Source of the DNA: Actinomycetota bacterium
GTDB taxonomy: Bacteria > Actinomycetota > Acidimicrobiia > Acidimicrobiales > Ilumatobacteraceae
Reading direction: 5' to 3'
NCBI GenBank assembly: GCA_005787025.1
Contig: SYCH01000187.1
Span: 1 to 14,190 of the forward strand
Length of the DNA: 14,190 bases
The stretch's first letter is position 1, and each line of letters opens with the position of its first letter. This document shows positions 1-6,388 of the stretch, piece after piece. The notes beneath the pieces are model-generated. The model saw only the letters and a list, made by a program, of their open reading frames with translations. It was not told the DNA's origin and did no database searches. The position numbers and the translations under genes were made by a program.

Positions 1-1173
1 ATCTGCGACTTCGCCGTCGGACTGTCGCGCCAACTGCACGGCCTCACCATTTCATCGGAACGTCCCGGGCATCGTCTGGCCGAGACGTGGCAACCGCTCG
101 GACCCGTCGGAGTCGTCAGCGCGTTCAACTTTCCCGTCGCGGTGTGGTCCTGGAACGCCGCCCTCGCCCTGATCTGCGGTGATCCCGTGGTGTGGAAACC
201 ATCAGAGGCCACCACCTTGTGTTCGCTCGCCACCACGGTGCTGGCCCGTCGCGCCGCCGTCGAAGCCGGATTCTCTCCCGACGTGTGTCAGGTGGTCTTC
301 GGTGACGCCGAGGTGGGACGAGCTCTCGTCGCCGACCATCGGATCCCGGTCGTCTCGGCCACCGGTTCCACCCGCATGGGAAAGATCGTCGCTCCGATCG
401 TCGCCGAAAGATTCGGGCGTTCGATCCTGGAACTCGGCGGCAACAACGCCGCCATCGTCGCTCCCTCGGCCGACCTCGATCTGGTGGTTCGCGGTGTCAC
501 CTTCGCCGCCGCCGGAACCGCGGGACAACGTTGCACCACCTTGCGCCGTCTCATCGTGCACGCGTCGCGTTTCGACGAAGTGGTCGATCGCATCGCCCGC
601 GCCTACGGCCAACTGCGGGTCGGCAATCCGCTGGATCACGACACTCTCGTCGGGCCCCTCGTCGACGCGAAGGCGGGAGCGGCGATGAGCGCCGCCATCG
701 AACGGGCCGAAGCCGACGGCGGACGTCGCGTCGTCGGCGGAGAACGATGCCTCGCCGAACTCGCCCCCGATGCCGCCTACATGCGTCCGGCCCTGGTCGC
801 CATGCCCGGCCAGACCGAGATCGTGCGCACCGAAACGTTCGCTCCGATTCTCTACGTGATGCCCTACGACAACTTGGACCAGGCGCTCGCCATCCAGAAC
901 GGAGTCCCGCAGGGATTGGCCTCGTCGATCTTCACCACCGATCTGCGCGAAGCCGAACGATTCACGGGGCCCGCCGGAAGTGACTGCGGGATCGCCAACG
1001 TGAACATCGGACCCTCAGGCGCCGAGATCGGTGGCGCGTTCGGTGGCGAGAAGGAGACGGGAGGGGGTCGGGAAAGCGGCAGCGACGCGTGGAAGGCCTA
1101 CATGCGACGCCAAACGCAAACGATCAATTACTCGAACGACCTGCCCCTCGCACAGGGCGTCGTTTTCGAGTAA
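1..1173 (+). CDS. ALDH7-family (antiquitin-type) aldehyde dehydrogenase, 5' truncated
   Basis: Reading frame 1 is open from the first base to the TAA at 1171-1173, giving 390 residues. The family is usually about 500 aa, so roughly the first 110 residues lie outside the window. An internal GTG at 142 is not the real start, because conserved ALDH sequence (GPVGVVSAFNFP) precedes it. Numbering from base 1, visible landmarks are N43 in AFNFP, K66 in VWKPSE, the NAD-binding SATGSTRMG loop (119-127), general base E144 in LELGGNNA and nucleophile C178 in GQRCTT. The C-terminal GGAFGGEKETGGGRESGSD and TINYSNDLPLAQGV stretches are characteristic of ALDH7/antiquitin. Known members oxidise alpha-aminoadipate semialdehyde to alpha-aminoadipate in lysine catabolism with NAD(P)+. 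That substrate is inferred here; a lysine 6-aminotransferase gene just upstream would support it. All catalytic residues are intact. Confidence 0.9.
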   Translation: MCDFAVGLSRQLHGLTISSERPGHRLAETWQPLGPVGVVSAFNFPVAVWSWNAALALICGDPVVWKPSEATTLCSLATTVLARRAAVEAGFSPDVCQVVFGDAEVGRALVADHRIPVVSATGSTRMGKIVAPIVAERFGRSILELGGNNAAIVAPSADLDLVVRGVTFAAAGTAGQRCTTLRRLIVHASRFDEVVDRIARAYGQLRVGNPLDHDTLVGPLVDAKAGAAMSAAIERAEADGGRRVVGGERCLAELAPDAAYMRPALVAMPGQTEIVRTETFAPILYVMPYDNLDQALAIQNGVPQGLASSIFTTDLREAERFTGPAGSDCGIANVNIGPSGAEIGGAFGGEKETGGGRESGSDAWKAYMRRQTQTINYSNDLPLAQGVVFE

Positions 1174-1242
1174 TCCCCCGTCGCGAAGCGTCCGTCACAT
1201 CACCGACCAATTCCTGCTCGTTACCCCTCTTTCGACCACGGG

Positions 1243-1248
1243 TACACT
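1243..1248 (+). promoter_or_regulatory. Predicted -10 box of a leaderless dtxR-like transcript
   Basis: TACACT fits the TANNNT -10 pattern. It is followed by exactly six bases and then the ATG at 1255, so the expected +1 is the A of the start codon. No Shine-Dalgarno sequence precedes the ATG. The -35 is weak (TTACCC at 1221-1226 is the only position with suitable spacing). I see no convincing DtxR/IdeR-type palindromic operator in 1174-1254, so autoregulation is not supported by sequence. Confidence 0.5.
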
Positions 1249-1254
1249 TCGCCC

Positions 1255-1917
1255 ATGATCTCGTCCTCCGAACGACACCCGGCCTTCGAGGAATACTGCG
1301 AGTGCATCTTCGAATTGCACGAGGACGATCTCGAGGTCATCCGGGCCCGTATCGCCGAACGCCTCAACGTCAGCCGCGCCTCGGTGTCCCAGATGATCGA
1401 GAAGATGAGCAAGGTCGGTCTGGTCACCTCCACCGACAACACCATCGCCCTCACCGCCGACGGTCTGACGTTGGCCAATCAAGTCGTTCGCCGACACCGT
1501 CTCGCCGAACGATTCCTCACCGACATCCTCGGCCTCAGTTGGTCCGACGCACATCGCGAAGCCGGCAAATGGGAACACGTCATGAGCGACGAGGTGGAAA
1601 CCGCGATGAACCGCGTGCTCGGCGCACCCACCACGTGTCCCCACGGAAACCCGATCCCCGGGTCCAGTTACATCGACCCTCATGCCGTTCCGTTGGCCCG
1701 TGTCGACATCGGCGACCGCTTCACCGTGTCGCGCATTCCCGAGGAACTGGAATTCACTCCGGGTCTGCTGGATTTTTTGCAGCAGTCGTGCATCCTGCCG
1801 GGATTTTCGGGGGAAGTGAGCGCCAAGCCCGCCGACGGGACAATGTCGGTCGTCATCGACGGGCGCACCGTGGCGGTGGATGCCTTCGCATCGTCACGCA
1901 TCTTGGTGACCGTCTGA
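1255..1917 (+). CDS. DtxR/MntR-family metal-dependent transcriptional repressor
   Basis: This 220-residue protein has the full DtxR/IdeR layout. An N-terminal winged helix-turn-helix (about 10-70; RIAERLNVSRASVSQMIEKM) is followed by a dimerisation/metal domain (about 72-140; RRHRLAERFLTDILGL and WEHVMSDEVE) and a C-terminal FeoA/SH3-like domain (about 147-220). Such proteins bind DNA when loaded with Fe2+ or Mn2+ and repress metal uptake genes. By alignment to DtxR from memory, ancillary-site ligands H79, E83 and H98 are kept as H81, E85 and H100, and primary-site E105/H106 as E107/H108. The DtxR M10 and C102 positions are E13 and G104. E13 and E16 fall where MntR has Asp8 and Glu11, so the metal preference may be closer to Mn than Fe. 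The gene appears leaderless (TACACT box) and its stop overlaps the start of a lipoprotein gene. No metal transporter is adjacent. Confidence 0.9.
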   Translation: MISSSERHPAFEEYCECIFELHEDDLEVIRARIAERLNVSRASVSQMIEKMSKVGLVTSTDNTIALTADGLTLANQVVRRHRLAERFLTDILGLSWSDAHREAGKWEHVMSDEVETAMNRVLGAPTTCPHGNPIPGSSYIDPHAVPLARVDIGDRFTVSRIPEELEFTPGLLDFLQQSCILPGFSGEVSAKPADGTMSVVIDGRTVAVDAFASSRILVTV

Positions 1918-2333
1918 TGTCCGTGCGTTCCGCGGCGGTCGTGTTCGGAGTCGTGATCACACTGTCGTCGTGCGCTCCCACGACCTACGAGACCTCGTCC
2001 ACCACCGCCGCCGTAGTCGCCGCCACCACCCTCCCGTCGGGTCCCGCCAGTGAGTTGCTGCCCCGTCTCAGCGCAACGATGTTGTCCCTGTCGTCCTACA
2101 TCGGACCGAACTCCAGCGGAACCACGGCCAGCGGCAAGGAAGCTGTTCTCGCCGAGATCGAGGCCCTGTGGAACGCGGCCGAGACCGAGGTGATCGCGCT
2201 CAGCCCCGAGTCCGCGGAGTCGATCGGACGCATGGTCGATTTGGCGCGCACGGCCGTGGAGCGAAATCGGCCAGCCGACGCCGACAAGGCCGCCAAATTC
2301 GCCGGAACCGTGATCGACGAATTGCTGGACTGA
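1917..2333 (+). CDS. Small predicted lipoprotein of unknown function, coupled to the DtxR-like gene
   Basis: The ATG at 1917 shares its A with the upstream TGA (TGATG), and GGTGA lies 7 nt upstream, so this start is favoured over far-upstream in-frame codons and implies translational coupling. The product is 138 aa. It starts with a short positively charged segment (MSVR), a hydrophobic stretch (AAVVFGVVITL) and a lipobox LSSC with the lipidated cysteine at residue 19. A Ser/Thr/Ala-rich linker to about residue 42 follows. The rest (about 43-138) is mostly helix-forming, rich in Ala, Glu, Asp and Leu, and looks like a small helical bundle. It has no histidine and no cysteine apart from C19, so it shows no typical metal-binding motif despite its neighbour. 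I do not recognise a family. It is expected to be anchored on the outer face of the cytoplasmic membrane. Confidence 0.8.
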   Translation: MSVRSAAVVFGVVITLSSCAPTTYETSSTTAAVVAATTLPSGPASELLPRLSATMLSLSSYIGPNSSGTTASGKEAVLAEIEALWNAAETEVIALSPESAESIGRMVDLARTAVERNRPADADKAAKFAGTVIDELLD

Positions 2334-2336
2334 GCC

Positions 2337-4505
2337 TTAGTCGCGCATCGGCGCGGGTAGTTCCTCGGCGTGGACCACCGTGAGTCGTTGCGTCGATCGG
2401 GTGAGGGCGACGTACAACGCCCGCATGCCCTGCGGTTCGGCGCGCACGATGTGGGCCGGTTCCACGACGATGACACCGTCGAGTTCGAGTCCCTTCACCA
2501 AACCGACCGGCACGATGGTGACACCCGAGTCCAGCGCGGCGCTGGCCGCACGCCCGTGCTCGATGCCCCGGGCCCCGAAGAATTCGCTGGTCGCTTCGGC
2601 CAGCGAATCGGGCACCACGACGGCCACGTTGCCCGGGCCGATGAGGTCGACCATCGTCACGGTCTCCGACGCCACCGTCGCCAACAGTTCTTCGGCGCGG
2701 GTAACGGCAACGATGCGCGGAGGCGCGACACCCTCGCGCACCGCCCGCGGTGCGATCAGTCCGGGGGCCGCGGCGTGCATCACCCGGGTGGCCAGTTCCA
2801 TGATCTGTCCGGGAATTCGGTAACCGACCGACAGCCCGATCACCCGACTCGGCTTGCGCTCGGGCAGATGATCCAACACGTCGTTCCAGGTGGATGGGGC
2901 GTGGGCTCCGGTCGCTTGCGCCAGATCGCCCACCACCGTGAGCGAACCCGAGAGCGAGCGTCGGGTCACCATCGCCAATTGCATCGGGGTGAGATCCTGC
3001 ACTTCGTCCACGACGATGTGTCCATAGGTGCGAATCTCGTCGGATTCGTCCACTTTGCCGTTGCGTCGTGGCACGGGGCCGAGGTGCATACGGGCCTCGT
3101 CGAGTAGGGCGGCGTCGGCCACGGTCCACAGCACGTCGTCGAGCGTTTCGGAGCGTTCGCGAAACAGCGAGAGCACCTCTTCCTCGGGGAAGCGTCCGGC
3201 GTTGGCCAACTTCAACAACGCCTTGGAACCGAAGAGGTCGTGCAGCAACTGTGCCGGCGTCAGTCGGGGCCAGATGCGATCGATCATGGCGCGGGCGTCG
3301 TCATCGCCCTTCAGCGCCTCGCGAACCTGGGCTCCCGACGCCTCGCCGTCGCGCCACGTCGCCGCCATCGCCTCCCACAACTCGTTCTCCACCCAACGGC
3401 ACGCCGGGTTGTGACGATGGAATCGACGACGGGCGCTCTTGATGACGCGTTCGGTCTCCTCGGCACGCATGCGCACGTATCCGTGTCGGAAAGGGAAGCG
3501 CAGGTCCTCACGCAACGGGCGCTGGCGATCCTTCACCGCCTTGCGCACGAGGTCGGCCATGCGCTCGTCACCCTTCACCCGCGCCGCCGTTCGGTCATCG
3601 GTTACACCGCTTCTCGAGGTTGCCCAGCGGACATCGGGCACCAGGTCCTGCAACACCACCAGCTCGACACCGGCCTCACCGAGCGACGGCAACACGCGTT
3701 CGATGTACCGCAAGAACACGCGATTCGGACCGATGACGAGGGCTCCTTGATCCTCCAGCGGAAAGCGATTCGTGTAGAGCAGATAGGCGGCGCGGTGCAG
3801 CGCCACCACGGTCTTGCCGGTCCCCGGACCACCTTGCACCACCAGCACCCCACCTTGTGGAGAGCGGATGATCTCGTCCTGCTCGGCCTGAATGGTGGCC
3901 ACGATGTCGCCGAGTTGACCCGAGCGACCCCGTTCGATGGACGCCAACAGCGTGCTGTACCCCCGCAGACCGGTCACCGCTTGGGTCGCCCCGTCGGCGT
4001 CCTCCACCAATCCGTCGTCGGCTCCGACACCCAGATGTCCGACACCGAACAACTCGTCCTCGATGCCGTGAAGCGTGCGACCCTGCACCACGAAATGCCG
4101 CCGGCGCGCGAGCCCCATCGGGTCGCGTCCGGTGGCCCGGTAGAAGGGCTCGGCCACCGGGGCCCGCCAGTCCACCACCACGGGTTCGCGATGGTCGTCG
4201 GAGACCGCCAGTCGACCGATGTGGAAACTCTCGATTCCGATGGCCGCCCCATCATCGACTTCCTCGGCCAGACGATCGATGCGACCGAACACCAAGGCGG
4301 CGTCACCCAGATCCAGCTCGGTGAGGCGTTTCACCAACGCCTCGTCGATGGCGTTGCGCTCGAATCGATTCTGGAAGGTTCCACCCGTGCCCGATTCGGT
4401 GAGTCCTCGCATCTTCCAGGCGTCGGTCCGACTGGCCTCGAGACACGCGTACGCCCGATCGATGTAGGCCTGCTCTTCGTCGAAATCCGGATGCTGAGAT
4501 GTCAT
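2337..4505 (-). CDS. helD: HelD/HelR-like RNA polymerase-recycling ATPase (UvrD/Rep-like SF1 fold)
   Basis: This 722-residue protein is about the length of actinobacterial HelD/HelR. HelD binds RNA polymerase and uses ATP to release it from stalled or post-termination complexes; HelR members also dislodge rifamycin-bound enzyme. A short N-terminal helical arm (about 7-60) would reach the polymerase secondary channel. The family block VVVDWRAPVAEPFYRATGRD is at 109-128. Walker A GGPGTGKT is at 225-232 (K231), Walker B VVDEVQD at 498-504, a motif III-like VVGDLAQ at 524-530, a motif IV-like LSVGYRIPGQIMELA at 558-572 and the motif VI-like YVALTRSTQRL at 698-708. The block HFVVQGRTLHGIEDELFG (137-154) also fits HelD. 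Its 3' end meets the lipoprotein gene with only 3 bp between stops. I see no rifamycin-associated-element-like inverted repeat upstream, so rifamycin induction is not supported here. Family assignment is firm; a role in drug resistance is not shown. Confidence 0.9.
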   Translation of the reverse strand: MTSQHPDFDEEQAYIDRAYACLEASRTDAWKMRGLTESGTGGTFQNRFERNAIDEALVKRLTELDLGDAALVFGRIDRLAEEVDDGAAIGIESFHIGRLAVSDDHREPVVVDWRAPVAEPFYRATGRDPMGLARRRHFVVQGRTLHGIEDELFGVGHLGVGADDGLVEDADGATQAVTGLRGYSTLLASIERGRSGQLGDIVATIQAEQDEIIRSPQGGVLVVQGGPGTGKTVVALHRAAYLLYTNRFPLEDQGALVIGPNRVFLRYIERVLPSLGEAGVELVVLQDLVPDVRWATSRSGVTDDRTAARVKGDERMADLVRKAVKDRQRPLREDLRFPFRHGYVRMRAEETERVIKSARRRFHRHNPACRWVENELWEAMAATWRDGEASGAQVREALKGDDDARAMIDRIWPRLTPAQLLHDLFGSKALLKLANAGRFPEEEVLSLFRERSETLDDVLWTVADAALLDEARMHLGPVPRRNGKVDESDEIRTYGHIVVDEVQDLTPMQLAMVTRRSLSGSLTVVGDLAQATGAHAPSTWNDVLDHLPERKPSRVIGLSVGYRIPGQIMELATRVMHAAAPGLIAPRAVREGVAPPRIVAVTRAEELLATVASETVTMVDLIGPGNVAVVVPDSLAEATSEFFGARGIEHGRAASAALDSGVTIVPVGLVKGLELDGVIVVEPAHIVRAEPQGMRALYVALTRSTQRLTVVHAEELPAPMRD

Positions 4506-4564
4506 CGCCCGTTGAATCCTGTCCTGACGGATACTGCGTGTTTCCCGAAGAAATGGGGTTTCGC

Positions 4565-4571
4565 TACTCTA
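4565..4571. promoter_or_regulatory. Symmetric, potentially bidirectional -10 element between helD and ybaK
   Basis: The heptamer TACTCTA reads TACTCT on the plus strand (4565-4570) and TAGAGT on the minus strand (4571-4566). Both fit TANNNT. The plus copy would place +1 near 4577, 4 nt before the ybaK ATG at 4581. The minus copy would place +1 near 4559 with a helD leader of about 54 nt, ending in AGGA upstream of the ATG at 4505. -35 boxes are weak on both sides. The 75-bp divergent spacing leaves little room for two separate promoters. Confidence 0.4.
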
Positions 4572-4580
4572 CAACCACTC

Positions 4581-5099
4581 ATGAGCAGGTCGCCCACACC
4601 GAAAAGAGGAACCCCATCGGGCGGAACACCGGCCACCATCGCTCTCGAGCGCGCCGGAGTGGAGTTCCGCGTTCATGTCTTCGACAACGACATCGCTCCC
4701 GGCGAGATCGGATTCGGTAAAGCCGCCGCGGTCGCGCTCGGAGTGATCGAGGAACGGGTGTTCAAAACGTTGCTGGTCGAAACCACCGGAGCTGTTCGAC
4801 ACGCCGTGGGCATCGTCCCGGTCTCCGGGCAACTTTCGTTGAAGGCCATGGCCGTCGCCGTGGGGGCCAAGCGGGTCGACATGCTCGATCCCCGATCCGC
4901 CGAACGACTCACCGGCTACGTCGTGGGTGGCATCAGCCCGTTCGGTCAGAAGAAACCTTTGACCACCATCGTGGACGTGAGCGCGTTCGACCACGACACC
5001 ATCTTCGTGTCGGGCGGAAAGCGCGGACTCGACATCGAGGTCGCACCCCGCGCGCTCTTGAGCGTTCTGAGCGCGGTCAGCGCCCCGATCTCGGCGTGA
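4581..5099 (+). CDS. ybaK: YbaK/EbsC-type Cys-tRNA(Pro) deacylase
   Basis: This is a 172-residue YbaK/ProX-fold protein of typical length for the family (about 155-165 aa) with a slightly long N-terminus. YbaK hydrolyses Cys-tRNA(Pro) made in error by prolyl-tRNA synthetase, so it guards translation fidelity in the cytoplasm. Family landmarks are TPATIALERAGVEFRVHVF at the N-terminus, the conserved lysine in ERVFKTLLVE (catalytic Lys of the family), AVGIVPVSGQLSLKAMAVAVGAK, and GYVVGGISPFGQKK followed by the FVSGGKRGLDIEV C-terminal strand pair. The ATG at 4581 is chosen because it lies just after a -10-like TACTCT and directly before a basic, Ser/Pro-rich leader. Longer in-frame extension would run antisense through helD. 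It is divergent from helD and converges on csp with a 9-bp gap. Confidence 0.9.
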   Translation: MSRSPTPKRGTPSGGTPATIALERAGVEFRVHVFDNDIAPGEIGFGKAAAVALGVIEERVFKTLLVETTGAVRHAVGIVPVSGQLSLKAMAVAVGAKRVDMLDPRSAERLTGYVVGGISPFGQKKPLTTIVDVSAFDHDTIFVSGGKRGLDIEVAPRALLSVLSAVSAPISA

Positions 5100-5108
5100 C
5101 CGCGGATC

Positions 5109-5321
5109 TCAGATCGGGCGGACGTTCTGGGCTTCGTCGCCCTTGCGTCCCTGCCCGATCTCGAACTCGACCTGCTGGCCCTCGTTCAGGGTTCGGAACC
5201 CCTTGGATTGAATCTGTGAGAAGTGCACGAACACATCGTCTCCGTCTTCACGGGAGATGAATCCATAGCCCTTTTCGGCGTTGAAAAACTTGACGGTGCC
5301 GATCGCCACGGCGGTACTCAT
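5109..5321 (-). CDS. csp: CspA-family cold-shock protein
   Basis: This complete 70-residue single cold-shock domain starts at an ATG preceded by the purine-rich GAGAGAGAA. RNP1 appears as KGYGFI (residues 17-22) and RNP2 as VFVHF (30-34), with the conserved aromatic pair in TVKFFN. The C-terminal QVEFEIGQGRKGDEAQNVRPI segment is typical of actinobacterial CspA-type proteins. These proteins bind single-stranded RNA or DNA, melt mRNA secondary structure and are often either cold-induced or constitutively abundant. A likely promoter lies at 5358-5386 and implies a short leader of about 30 nt. The long structured leader of E. coli cspA is absent. Convergent with ybaK, divergent from the thioesterase gene. 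Confidence 0.95.
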   Translation of the reverse strand: MSTAVAIGTVKFFNAEKGYGFISREDGDDVFVHFSQIQSKGFRTLNEGQQVEFEIGQGRKGDEAQNVRPI

Positions 5322-5357
5322 TTCTCTCTCGAGCCGGACGACGTGCCCGACGAGAAA

Positions 5358-5386
5358 ACACTATGCGAAGAATTTCGGGCTGTACA
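5358..5386 (-). promoter_or_regulatory. Predicted csp promoter
   Basis: On the minus strand TGTACA (5386-5381) is followed after 17 bp by TAGTGT (5363-5358), a reasonable -35/-10 pair. Transcription would start near 5351, giving a leader of about 30 nt that carries the GAGAG ribosome-binding site before the ATG at 5321. Confidence 0.45.
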
Positions 5387-5417
5387 CACCGGAATTCCCC
5401 CGCCGGAGCGGGAGCGA

Positions 5418-5423
5418 TACGGT
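5418..5423 (+). promoter_or_regulatory. Predicted -10 box of a leaderless thioesterase transcript
   Basis: TACGGT fits TANNNT and is followed by exactly six bases before a GTG codon at 5430. A weak TTCCCC at 5395-5400 sits 17 bp upstream. This geometry matches the -10 boxes before the dtxR-like and Ddn-like genes and is the main reason for choosing GTG 5430 over ATG 5439 as the start. Confidence 0.45.
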
Positions 5424-5429
5424 TCTCGC

Positions 5430-5864
5430 GTGCGCCACATGCCGGAGCCCTCCACCTCACCGAGCGACTTCCCGTTCAGCCACCGGATTCGGGTGCGCTT
5501 CTCCGAGACCGACGCCATGGGGATCGTCCATCACAGTCGCTACCTGCCCTATCTAGAGGAGGCCCGCGTCGCCTACCTCCGCCATGTCGGCCACCCCTAC
5601 TCCGGCCTACGCGACGACGGTGTCGATTACGCGGTGCTCGAGGCGCACGTGACGTACCGCAAGCCCCTGCGATTCGATGACGTCGTCTCCGTCCACCTGA
5701 TGGTCTCCGCCGCGTCGCGGGCCTCGTTCTCGATGTCGTACCTCGTGACAATCGACGACGAGATCCATGCGACCGCCCGCACGATGCACGGTTGTGTCAA
5801 CGCCGAGGGTCGCCCGATTCGTATGCCCCGTTGGTTGCTCGACATGGCACCGGCACCCGACTGA
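5430..5864 (+). CDS. YbgC/4HBT-type hot-dog acyl-CoA thioesterase
   Basis: From GTG 5430 this is 144 aa; from the alternative ATG 5439 it is 141. The 4-hydroxybenzoyl-CoA thioesterase/YbgC motif is clear: VRFSETDAMGIVHHSRYLPYLEEAR, with the catalytic aspartate D28 in ETDAMG. Then come DYAVLEAHVTYRKPLRFDD and a hot-dog-style closing strand (HATARTMHGCVNAEGRPIRMP). Members hydrolyse short- or medium-chain acyl-CoA or acyl-ACP thioesters in the cytoplasm; the substrate cannot be read from sequence. A longer frame reaching back to 5223 would overlap csp on the other strand and adds no recognisable domain. It lies 26 bp upstream of the Ddn-like gene on the same strand. Confidence 0.85.
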   Translation: MRHMPEPSTSPSDFPFSHRIRVRFSETDAMGIVHHSRYLPYLEEARVAYLRHVGHPYSGLRDDGVDYAVLEAHVTYRKPLRFDDVVSVHLMVSAASRASFSMSYLVTIDDEIHATARTMHGCVNAEGRPIRMPRWLLDMAPAPD

Positions 5865-5878
5865 CGTCGGTGTCGGGT

Positions 5879-5884
5879 TACGCT
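5879..5884 (+). promoter_or_regulatory. Predicted -10 box of a leaderless nitroreductase transcript
   Basis: TACGCT is followed by exactly six bases and then ATG at 5891, with no Shine-Dalgarno sequence. No good -35 lies at the expected distance. The Ddn-like gene could therefore be transcribed on its own despite being only 26 bp after the thioesterase. Confidence 0.45.
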
Positions 5885-5890
5885 CGCACC

Positions 5891-6358
5891 ATGTCCCGTC
5901 CCGCACCCTCGCCCATCAACGACAGCCCCACCGAATGGGTGCGCGATCACATCCGGCGCTACGTCACGACGAATGGCGTCGACGGGCACGATTGGAACGG
6001 CGTCCCGTGCATGTTGCTCACCACCAAGGGGCGTCGTTCGGGTGCCTGGCAGCGCAGCGCGCTCATTTACGGCATCGATCCCGCCACCGACGACGTGATC
6101 CTGATCGCGTCCAAGGGCGGGGCTCCCGAGAATCCCTTGTGGCTCGAGAATCTCGTCACCGAACCCGAGGTCTGGATTCAGATCGGAGCGGACACATCCT
6201 GGTGCACCGCGACCACGGTCGACCCGGTCGCCGATGCCGAGCGACGCGCGCGACTGTGGAAGATCATGTGCGCCATCTGGCCCAGTTACGACGAGTACCA
6301 AGCCAAGGCCGGCGCGGCGTCGCGGGTGATACCGGTCGTCACCTTGCGACGTTCTTGA
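5891..6358 (+). CDS. Ddn-like, deazaflavin (F420)-dependent nitroreductase family protein
   Basis: The protein is 155 aa, the usual size for the Ddn/FDOR split-barrel family. Landmarks are PCMLLTTKGRRSGAWQRSALIYG (39-61), in which the Lys/Arg/Ser stretch binds the F420 phosphate tail in known members, the core ASKGGAPENPLWLENL (about 73-88), and the C-terminal WPSYDEYQAKAG...RVIPVVTLRR. In Mycobacterium the family includes Ddn, which reduces quinones and activates nitroimidazole prodrugs with F420H2. The native substrate here is unknown. The start ATG 5891 follows a six-base spacing from TACGCT and gives an N-terminus of family length; in-frame sequence further upstream overlaps the thioesterase. 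It is a sign that the host makes F420. It converges with the CoA-transferase gene over a 30-bp gap. Confidence 0.85.
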   Translation: MSRPAPSPINDSPTEWVRDHIRRYVTTNGVDGHDWNGVPCMLLTTKGRRSGAWQRSALIYGIDPATDDVILIASKGGAPENPLWLENLVTEPEVWIQIGADTSWCTATTVDPVADAERRARLWKIMCAIWPSYDEYQAKAGAASRVIPVVTLRRS

Positions 6359-6388
6359 CCCGCTGATCCGGAACGGTCGACGGTCGAC

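Noticed and set aside
1174..1254. Possible DtxR/IdeR operator before the regulator gene
   Set aside because: No palindrome close to the TTAGGTTAGCCTAACCTAA pattern is present in this gap.
1089..1916. In-frame upstream extension of the lipoprotein gene
   Set aside because: It overlaps the ALDH and DtxR-like genes in another frame, is Arg/His-rich nonsense, and would bury the signal peptide. The ATG at 1917 with coupling is far better.
3240..4580. Long open plus-strand frame antisense to helD, running into ybaK
   Set aside because: It shows no recognisable domain, while the minus strand carries all the HelD motifs. It is a codon-bias shadow; the true ybaK start is at 4581.
5105..5115. GATCTCAGATC inverted repeat at the csp/ybaK convergent ends
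   Set aside because: The 5-base arms have a 1-base centre, too short for a stable hairpin, and no T-tract follows. No terminator is claimed here.
5223..5429. N-terminal extension of the thioesterase frame
   Set aside because: It overlaps csp on the opposite strand, is not homologous to any hot-dog protein, and skips the -10 box at 5418.
6374..6387. Tandem CGGTCGA repeat between the nitroreductase and CoA-transferase genes
   Set aside because: Only two 7-base copies built on the common GTCGAC core; likely chance in GC-rich DNA and not a terminator or operator.
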